Part shown: positions 46,478 to 52,145 of the stretch, in pieces
How the letters are laid out: every line of letters begins with the position of its first letter
Numbering within the stretch: the first letter of the stretch is position 1
NCBI GenBank assembly: GCA_021805205.1
Contig: JAJZFV010000020.1
Span: 1 to 52,145 of the forward strand
Direction: 5' to 3'
Origin: Actinomycetes bacterium
GTDB lineage: Bacteria > Actinomycetota > Acidimicrobiia > Acidimicrobiales > Acidimicrobiaceae
DNA: 52,145 nucleotides
Notes under the pieces: generated by a model
Seen by the model: only the letters and a program-made list of their open reading frames with translations
Databases searched by the model: none
What the model was told of the DNA's origin: nothing
Position numbers and translations under genes: made by a program

Positions 46478-47818
46478 ATGACCAATGAACTTATTAGCGG
46501 ATGGGGTAGAACTCAGTGGGTACGCTCACAAATTGAGAGAGCTTCCACATCGGAAGAGGTCCGCGATCTCGTTCAAAGTGGCCAAAAACGCCTAATCCCT
46601 CGAGGACTTGGGAGATCATATGGAGACGCCGCCCAGCTAAGTGGCGGGATCTCACTCCTACTCGACGAGCCAAGCACGGATCCCATCATCACCGATGGGC
46701 GAACCACTCTTAGCGCCGGATACAGCCTCGACAACCTCCTGCGACGCATAGTTCCAAAGGGATACTTTGTACCAGTTACCCCTGGGACTCGCTATGTCAC
46801 CCTCGGAGGTGCGCTAGCCAGTGACATTCATGGTAAGAACCACCACCTCGAAGGAACCTTCTCGCGCCACATCGAGAGCTTTGCAATCGTAACCCCCACC
46901 GGCACCCACCTCGTCACTGAAAATAGCGACCCCGATCTCTTTAATGCAACAGCTGGGGGAATGGGCCTTACCGGCATCGTCACCGATATGACTATGAAGC
47001 TCATCCCAATCGAGAGCGCCTATATCAAGATGGAGACCTCTCGCCTTCGAGACCTGGACGAAACTCTAGCTACCATGGCTGGATCTGACCATAAGTTTCG
47101 ATACTCGGTGGCCTGGATCGACCTTATGGCCCGAGGAAGCGCCATGGGAAGGAGTGTTCTAACCCGAGGCGACCACGCACTAAAGGCAGATCTTTCTCCT
47201 CAACTGGCACAAGATCCATTCAAGTACGAGGCAAAGGCGCTAGCCGATGCACCATCGTTCATCCCCAATGGCCTCCTCAATAACCTTACGGTGAGGGCCT
47301 TCAACGAGCTATGGTTCCGAAAGGCCCCCTCCTATCGCGCCGATGAGGTAAGCACCATTGCAGCCTTCTTCCACCCATTGGATATGGTCGGAAAGTGGAA
47401 TCGAATCTACGGGAAGAAGGGGTTCTTACAGTATCAGTTCGTCCTTCCAGATGGCAAGGAAGAGGTGCTGCGGGAGATAATAGAGCGATTAAGTGGACTG
47501 CAGGTTGCATCATTCTTGGCGGTACTAAAGCGCTTTGGCCCCGAGAACGACGCCTTTCTATCGTTCCCAAAGCCGGGTTGGACCTTAGCTCTAGATATAC
47601 CAATTACCAACGCCGAGATTGGTAACCTCTTGGACGAGCTCGATCGCATGGTACTCTTGGCTGGAGGAAGGATCTACCTCGCCAAAGACTCTCGCATGTC
47701 CAAAGAGGTCTTTGAAGAGATGTACCCCAAACTAGATAGATTCAAAGAGGTCAAAGCGCGTGTTGACCCCAATAACGTCATAACTTCAGATATCGCAACA
47801 CGCTTGTCAATCTGTTGA
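46478..47818 (+). CDS. dprE1: Decaprenylphosphoryl-beta-D-ribose oxidase DprE1
   Basis: About 446 residues, oxidising decaprenylphosphoryl-ribose with FAD. Motifs: GWGRT near residue 8, IPRGLGRSYGDAAQ for FAD binding, VTPGTRYVTLGGALASDIHGKNHH, and the C-terminal AKDSR whose lysine matches M. tuberculosis Lys418. The benzothiazinone-target Cys387 aligns with alanine in WTLALDIP, codon 47588-47590. I chose ATG at 46478 because AAGGA lies five bases ahead; an in-frame ATG at 46397 would add 27 residues and also has a weak AGG. GTTGAGGATTCAAAGGAG links it to dprE2 19 bases downstream. Confidence 0.95.
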   Translation: MTNELISGWGRTQWVRSQIERASTSEEVRDLVQSGQKRLIPRGLGRSYGDAAQLSGGISLLLDEPSTDPIITDGRTTLSAGYSLDNLLRRIVPKGYFVPVTPGTRYVTLGGALASDIHGKNHHLEGTFSRHIESFAIVTPTGTHLVTENSDPDLFNATAGGMGLTGIVTDMTMKLIPIESAYIKMETSRLRDLDETLATMAGSDHKFRYSVAWIDLMARGSAMGRSVLTRGDHALKADLSPQLAQDPFKYEAKALADAPSFIPNGLLNNLTVRAFNELWFRKAPSYRADEVSTIAAFFHPLDMVGKWNRIYGKKGFLQYQFVLPDGKEEVLREIIERLSGLQVASFLAVLKRFGPENDAFLSFPKPGWTLALDIPITNAEIGNLLDELDRMVLLAGGRIYLAKDSRMSKEVFEEMYPKLDRFKEVKARVDPNNVITSDIATRLSIC

Positions 47819-47837
47819 GGATTCAAAGGAGCAAATT

Positions 47838-48605
47838 TTGTTTGATGCATTTAGAACCCCCGACAACGTTCTAGTAGTTGGTGGATCTTCGGACATAGGT
47901 CTCGAGATTGCCAAGGCTCTCGCCAAGCGTGGAAGTAGCAACTTCTTGCTCGCGGGAAGAAACATCGATCAGATGGCAAGCTGTGCCAATGACATCTCTT
48001 CGTCGTCTAAATCGAGGTGTCAAGTAGCCGTGGTCCACTACGACGCTTCACATGAAAACTCCCATGGCCACCTTCTGGCCGCCGCCAAAGACGAACTAAA
48101 GACCTTGGACTATGCAATATTTGCAGTTGGACTCCTAGGCGACCAACTCAACGACGAAAAGGATCCAGCCAAAACCAAAGAGATCCTCGATATCAACTTC
48201 ACTACCCAGGCCATGGCGATCCTAGAGGTTGCAAACTATATGAAGGAGCAGGGATTTGGCCACATTGTGGTCATCTCATCGGTTGCAGGTGTTAGGGTGC
48301 GACGCTCCAACTTTATCTACGGTGCCGCCAAAGCTGGCCTGGATGGATTTTCGATGGCCCTAGGTGACGCCCTAGCTGGAAGTGGCGTCGGAGTAACAGT
48401 GGTGCGTCCCGGATTCGTAAAGACAAAGATGACCGCGCATCTATCTGCCGCCCCATTGTCTACCAACGCAGAGGCGGTGGCGAAGGCGACGCTAAAGGCG
48501 ACCGATGCCGAAAAGAGTTCAGTGTATGTTCCATTTGCCATAGGTATCGTGGCGGGAATCTACCGTCACCTTCCGAGGAAGATTGCCCGCCGCGTACCCT
48601 TCTAG
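47838..48605 (+). CDS. dprE2: Decaprenylphosphoryl-2-keto-ribose reductase DprE2
   Basis: The 255-residue short-chain dehydrogenase reduces the 2-keto intermediate to decaprenylphosphoryl-arabinose with NADH. VVGGSSDIGLEIAKALAKRG is the nucleotide-binding motif, VVISSVAGVRVRRSN carries the catalytic serine and YGAAKAGLDGFSMALGDALA the Tyr-Lys pair. TTG at 47838 follows AAGGAG by seven bases, 19 bases after dprE1. The order dprE1-dprE2 and the tight spacing support the assignment over a generic SDR. The stop lies 19 bases from the convergent SpoIID gene. Confidence 0.94.
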   Translation: MFDAFRTPDNVLVVGGSSDIGLEIAKALAKRGSSNFLLAGRNIDQMASCANDISSSSKSRCQVAVVHYDASHENSHGHLLAAAKDELKTLDYAIFAVGLLGDQLNDEKDPAKTKEILDINFTTQAMAILEVANYMKEQGFGHIVVISSVAGVRVRRSNFIYGAAKAGLDGFSMALGDALAGSGVGVTVVRPGFVKTKMTAHLSAAPLSTNAEAVAKATLKATDAEKSSVYVPFAIGIVAGIYRHLPRKIARRVPF

Positions 48606-48624
48606 ACGCGCGACCCGAGACCAT

Positions 48625-50739
48625 TTAGAAGACTGCTACCCCAACCGCACTAGCTTGTTGTGCTGGAGCGATGGTAGCAGTGGAATTGATTAAAGTCGGT
48701 GCCCCACCGAAGGAGTAGAGGTGGCCATCGCTGGTCAAGATGAAGTATCCACCATTGGGAAGTGCTGCCATCGAAATTGCATTACCGCTATAGCCTGAAG
48801 CGGGCATTGAACCCTGGTAAGTAGCATCACCAAAGGTAAATATTCCACCATCTGAGGCCACTAGCCAGTACCCCTTGCCAGTTGGTGATGAGGCCATTCC
48901 TACTATTGGCTTATTCAGGGTCATGGCGCCGGTTGAGCCGTAGAACTGGGCGTCACCAAATGAGAAGATCCCACCATCTGAGGCCACTAGCCAATACCCC
49001 TTGCCATCTGGGGTAGCAGCCATTCCTACTATTGGCTTATTTAGCTTCATGGCACCGGTTGAGCCGTAGAATTTGGCATCACCGAATGAGAAGATCCCAC
49101 CATCTGAGGCTACTAGCCAATAACCCTTGCCATCTGGGGTAGCAGCCATTCCTACTATTGGCTTATTTAGCTTCATGGCACCGGTTGAGCCGTAGAACTG
49201 GGCGTCACCAAATGAGAAGATCCCACCATCTGAGGCCACTAGCCAATACCCTTTATCGTCGGGGGTCGGAGCCACACCTACTATCGGCTTAGCCAGATAG
49301 TGGCCCTGCATCGATCCATAGGAGACACCAGAGCCAACAGTGATAATGGCTCCATCGGAGGTGGCTACATTCAATCCAACGTTATTATTAGCAGTCGCCA
49401 CGGCATTTGGGCTTAGTGCTAAGCCTGCACCACCGCTGAAGGTGAAGAAGTTGGAGTTGAGGCCCAGATTGGCGGCAAATGTCGAACCAGTTACCGATAC
49501 ACTTCCTCCGCTGCCGCCGAGGGTGATATCGGTAACCCGACCGCCATAGTCACCATTTCCGTCACGACTTGTTACTGTAATACTCGACAGCGTCCCAACC
49601 TGAGGAAAGGCACTCTCGATCTGCGATACTGTAACCGAAGTTTGCCAAGTGTGGTTGGTATTGCACGCCCCAGGGATGCATATTGAATCGTATTGATCAA
49701 CTACAGCCGGAAATGTACCACCCGCGGTATAACCACCAGTCGACGACGAAAATTCAGTACGCGCAATTTGGCCATTCAGCAGAAGCACTTCACCAGCGGT
49801 CGCAGCTATAGCCTTATCGCTGTAGGTATTTTCAGCCGCCATCCCGCCATAGACCTGGCAGTATGGACTATCGCATATGTCGGCATATCCAAATTGATTT
49901 GGCGAAGAGAGTGCATAGGAGCGAGCCTCAACTGCCTGGGCCTCCAGGGCATATAAGCCAGTCTGAAAGGTTCCTGCCGCAGTCGTAACAGTTGCTCCGA
50001 GAGTTGCCCAATAGGCGGGCGACTCTGAGGCGACTACACCACGCAAGTAGTCCTCTACGTCCAAGGTATTTACTGTCCTAGGTGAGCCTTGGTAGTCAGC
50101 CGCCGAAAGGGTACCTCGATAGAGCACTCCAGTTCCGCCCTCGCACAGGGCTAAAGCATTTGAGGTAGTCTCAGTTGCGTAGTTGGTGGTCGATGGGGCG
50201 ATAATCGCCTGTGCCTCTGAGACGGTACCAATTGGTGACCAAGTTGGGTTGGTTGCACATCCTGTGGTATTGGACGATTGATCGATCTCCCAAGTACCAT
50301 CCGCATTTCGGTGCATTCTTACTTCAGTATTAGCCGGCACCGATGTTCCTGCAACTGTAAATGGCGCCTGGGAGGTTGCAACGATGTCGTTTCCGCTATT
50401 TGCCGAGATCACTACCCTAATTGGACTATTCGGTGCGCTTCCGATAGTGGTATTTGAGTAGTAGTGCTCCAAAATCTGATTGGTGTTGTATCCGCCAATC
50501 ACGGCGTAGCCCAATTGTCCGTATTGGCCGGCACCGCGCCCATGGCCCCATCCGTGGCCGGTAAATGTTATAACGGTAGAGGGGTCAACGGTAGCGCTTA
50601 CCGGAGAGGCTTTGAGGAGTGCTAGGGAATTTGGAAGGAGTCCGGCGATTCCCGCACCTGCAAATACTGCAGGTCGTCTGAGAATTTGAAGCTTCGATGG
50701 CCTTTTGTAGTATCGAAGACTTCCACCCATGTAACTCAT
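48625..50739 (-). CDS. Secreted SpoIID-domain protein with six-blade-like KGYWLVASDGG repeats
   Basis: About 704 residues. The N-terminus has a secretion signal (SKLQILRRPAVFAGAGIAG through ASPVSA; twin-arginine use is possible because of RR). A SpoIID-type lytic transglycosylase domain follows: GHGWGHGRGAGQYGQLGY near residue 60 and EDYLRGVVASESPAYW with the catalytic glutamate, then a Cys-containing SPYCQVYGG segment. The C-terminal third (about 470-704) is a run of 42-residue repeats with KGYWLVASDGGIFSFGDA, two or three of them near identical, plus degenerate ends, suggesting a beta-propeller. I chose ATG at 50739 (GGAGA five bases ahead). It probably cuts or binds peptidoglycan at the cell surface. 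Confidence 0.93.
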   Translation of the reverse strand: MSYMGGSLRYYKRPSKLQILRRPAVFAGAGIAGLLPNSLALLKASPVSATVDPSTVITFTGHGWGHGRGAGQYGQLGYAVIGGYNTNQILEHYYSNTTIGSAPNSPIRVVISANSGNDIVATSQAPFTVAGTSVPANTEVRMHRNADGTWEIDQSSNTTGCATNPTWSPIGTVSEAQAIIAPSTTNYATETTSNALALCEGGTGVLYRGTLSAADYQGSPRTVNTLDVEDYLRGVVASESPAYWATLGATVTTAAGTFQTGLYALEAQAVEARSYALSSPNQFGYADICDSPYCQVYGGMAAENTYSDKAIAATAGEVLLLNGQIARTEFSSSTGGYTAGGTFPAVVDQYDSICIPGACNTNHTWQTSVTVSQIESAFPQVGTLSSITVTSRDGNGDYGGRVTDITLGGSGGSVSVTGSTFAANLGLNSNFFTFSGGAGLALSPNAVATANNNVGLNVATSDGAIITVGSGVSYGSMQGHYLAKPIVGVAPTPDDKGYWLVASDGGIFSFGDAQFYGSTGAMKLNKPIVGMAATPDGKGYWLVASDGGIFSFGDAKFYGSTGAMKLNKPIVGMAATPDGKGYWLVASDGGIFSFGDAQFYGSTGAMTLNKPIVGMASSPTGKGYWLVASDGGIFTFGDATYQGSMPASGYSGNAISMAALPNGGYFILTSDGHLYSFGGAPTLINSTATIAPAQQASAVGVAVF
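48787..49290 (-). repeat. Tandem 126-bp coding repeats in the SpoIID gene
   Basis: Four head-to-tail units of 126 bases encode KPIVGMAATPDGKGYWLVA-type blocks of 42 residues: 49165-49290, 49039-49164, 48913-49038 and a divergent 48787-48912. Middle units are almost identical at the DNA level, differing at a few positions (AAG/CAG, ACC/AAG). Degenerate copies flank the run (VATSDGAIITVG upstream, LTSDGHLYSFGG downstream). Confidence 0.92.
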
Positions 50740-50983
50740 CTTGTCTCCGCCTCCCGCGACACTTGAATCACAATCCTTGCGATACATAGTTTTTCGACGA
50801 CTAAGTAGCGATACTTGACACTATTAGTGAGAATTATTTCATTTCATGAAAATTATTTCCGATTACGGCGCCCGAATCACCCTGATAGAGCCACTCGAAG
50901 CGTTAATACTCACCTCAAATATCACTTTCTTGCCTCGTTATACTTATCGTTAGAATTCAACGTCGGTATTAGAGGGTTTTTCA
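50740..50983. promoter_or_regulatory. Divergent intergenic region with palindrome
   Basis: About 240 bases between divergent genes. TTTCATGAAA at 50842-50851 is a perfect ten-base palindrome flanked by two copies of AATTATTTC. It may be an operator shared by both genes. A TTGACA occurs at 50811-50822 in plus orientation but no good -10 element follows at the usual spacing. Confidence 0.25.
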
Positions 50984-52015
50984 ATGGTCTCAAAGTGGCA
51001 AAGCGAGGTGGAGAATAAGCGAAAGCAGATCGCCGAAGATGAAGCCGAAAATCTCGAACTAAAGAGGCGGGCAGCAGTAGCTGAATCTACAGTAACCCAC
51101 CAGTTGAACCAAACTGACCTTCACCAACTCTTCGCTGCAACCCGTGACTCCTCCTTAGCGACCGCCCACGTCAAGTACTTCGGGAAAAAGAAGATCTCGG
51201 ACTATGCCAAGCTCTTCGCCTTTCGCATCCAAAACTTTTACTTTTGGCATTTGGTTCACCAATTCAACAACTTCACCCAATCACTTCTAAAGGTCGAAGA
51301 AGAGCTGATCGAAAGACTCTCATCAATCGAGGGCCGACTAGCACCTTCTACCTGTGACCTAGAGGTAAAGACGACTTTGTGCGATGAAGAGAGGTTGAGA
51401 GTGATGCAAATTATCATCGACTCGAGACCCTCCTCTAAAGACGATCTCCCTCTGGGTGTGCCAAATAATGATCAAACATCAAATAACTACCAGTCATCAA
51501 ATAATGAAACGGCCTCGAATAAGAGCCAACCCCCAAATAAGGGCGCTGCCTCGCCAAGGGGGCTCACGCCTAAAGAGATCTCAACCCTGATAGTTCACGA
51601 CCACAAATTAGACAAGGTCGAAAGCCTTCAACGCCCTTGGGTTTTTTTTGAAGAGGTTTCATCTGCCGCGATCGACATTGACGATAAAGCTATCAACCCG
51701 AAAAATCGCGACATATCCGATCTTGCCATCGAAATAAGTCGACGCTTTCACGATCGTTCCATCTATCGCGCAGTAATCGAAGAGTCGATCACCAACCCCG
51801 TCGACCTTCTCTGGATTATCAAGCTCATCGCCACAAAGATCAAGTTCGGCGGGGAGCTAGCAATAGTGATAGAGCGCGATAACTTCAAACTATCTCCCGA
51901 GACCGCAATTGACGCACTAACGTACCTTGAATTCGACGGGGCACACTTGATCGATGCGAGTGATCGTTACTTAGTCGTTAGCGCCAAGGTGACAACTAGA
52001 GGTGACCTTCTATGA
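50984..52015 (+). CDS. Unknown coiled-coil protein with a methyltransferase-like C-terminal segment
   Basis: The 343-residue protein starts with a charged coiled coil (about 1-40), then a helical region with FGKKKISDYAKLFAFRIQNF and a second coiled coil (about 95-125). Residues about 160-190 are low-complexity Asn/Ser/Gln-rich (NNDQTSNNYQSSNNETASNK), a linker. The C-terminal 120 residues (LWIIKLIATKIKFGGELAIVIERDN, then a final beta strand YLVVSAKV) resemble the last half of a class I SAM methyltransferase, but no GxGxG motif is present. Its stop overlaps the ATG of the next, GT4-type gene (ATGA). Function unknown; tight coupling suggests glycan assembly. Confidence 0.75.
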   Translation: MVSKWQSEVENKRKQIAEDEAENLELKRRAAVAESTVTHQLNQTDLHQLFAATRDSSLATAHVKYFGKKKISDYAKLFAFRIQNFYFWHLVHQFNNFTQSLLKVEEELIERLSSIEGRLAPSTCDLEVKTTLCDEERLRVMQIIIDSRPSSKDDLPLGVPNNDQTSNNYQSSNNETASNKSQPPNKGAASPRGLTPKEISTLIVHDHKLDKVESLQRPWVFFEEVSSAAIDIDDKAINPKNRDISDLAIEISRRFHDRSIYRAVIEESITNPVDLLWIIKLIATKIKFGGELAIVIERDNFKLSPETAIDALTYLEFDGAHLIDASDRYLVVSAKVTTRGDLL

Positions 52016-52145
52016 AGCTCTGCTTCGTGTTGCCAAGGTACGGTAGCGAAATCATAGGTGGAGCCGAGTACTCGGCACGGATGCTGGCCGAGACCCTTGT
52101 TAGAACACTAGATGTCTCAGTTGACGTCTTTACCACCACCGCTAA
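52012..52145 (+). CDS. Glycosyltransferase family 4 protein, 5' part (runs off the window)
   Basis: The first 44 codons read MKLCFVLPRYGSEIIGGAEY, then SARMLAETLVRTLDVSVDVFTTTA. This is the typical start of GT4/GT-B glycosyltransferases, where a Gly-Gly-A/xE loop follows the first strand. ATG overlaps the preceding stop by four bases. The gene continues beyond the window, so catalytic residues cannot be judged. It suggests that a second envelope-glycan locus begins here. Confidence 0.75.
   Translation, partial: MKLCFVLPRYGSEIIGGAEYSARMLAETLVRTLDVSVDVFTTTA

Noticed and set aside
1..52145. CRISPR array, prophage, toxin-antitoxin or restriction system
   Set aside because: No spaced short direct repeats, integrase, phage structural genes, paired small toxin/antitoxin or methylase-endonuclease genes were found.

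Overview
The window reads as a chromosomal segment of an actinobacterium, most likely of the class Acidimicrobiia (Acidithrix/Ferrimicrobium-like). This rests on a decaprenylphosphoryl-arabinose module (UbiA-type phosphoribosyltransferase, DprE1, DprE2), a mycothiol-type LmbE deacetylase, a 1127-residue pyruvate carboxylase, and a SpoIID-domain secreted protein carrying the KGYWLVASDGGIFSFGDA-type repeats that I associate with that class. Base composition looks moderate in G+C, and TTG and GTG starts behind good Shine-Dalgarno (SD) sequences are frequent. The genus is inference; no rRNA or tRNA gene was recognised.

Layout. 0-3.9 kb: an uncharacterised HExxH metallopeptidase-like gene, then gene-poor, decayed DNA with a frameshifted N-terminus of an IS3-type transposase. 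3.9-11.8 kb: sbcD-sbcC, a short UvrA-like double-ATPase (DrrC type) and a convergent TetR regulator. 12.2-19.2 kb: a YgjP-type metallopeptidase, a GAF-GAF-GGDEF diguanylate cyclase, a three-gene operon built on four YbjQ-like modules, an LmbE/Mca-like hydrolase and a small membrane protein. 19.2-27.2 kb (minus): a six-gene overlapping operon (NDP-sugar epimerase, MurG-like and two GT4 glycosyltransferases, one-piece ABC exporter, UDP-glucose dehydrogenase), probably making and exporting a uronic-acid-containing glycan or glycolipid. An AT-rich 0.67-kb gap separates it from a SAM methyltransferase and pyruvate carboxylase. 32.5-36.6 kb (minus): an orphan radical SAM/SPASM enzyme, a DnaQ-like exonuclease and the queC-queF-VUT transporter operon for queuosine. 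36.7-41.4 kb: an MFS transporter, then DUF2142, DUF2304 and a GT2 glycosyltransferase on the minus strand. 42.2-45.2 kb: acyl-CoA synthetase, GNAT acetyltransferase and LysE exporter. 45.3-48.6 kb: the decaprenylphosphoryl-arabinose module. 48.6-52.1 kb: the SpoIID repeat protein, an unknown coiled-coil protein and a truncated GT4 gene.

Much of the window serves the cell envelope: nucleotide-sugar supply, glycosyltransferases, an exporter, polyprenyl-phosphate arabinose formation and a secreted peptidoglycan-active repeat protein. DNA-break repair (SbcCD), tRNA modification (Que) and redox-thiol chemistry are interspersed. The parts least explained by known families are the tandem YbjQ-module operon (15.3-17.4 kb), the 343-residue coiled-coil protein translationally coupled to a glycosyltransferase at the right edge, the orphan radical SAM enzyme and the decayed left end. 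Nothing here is an obvious defence island, prophage or CRISPR locus.
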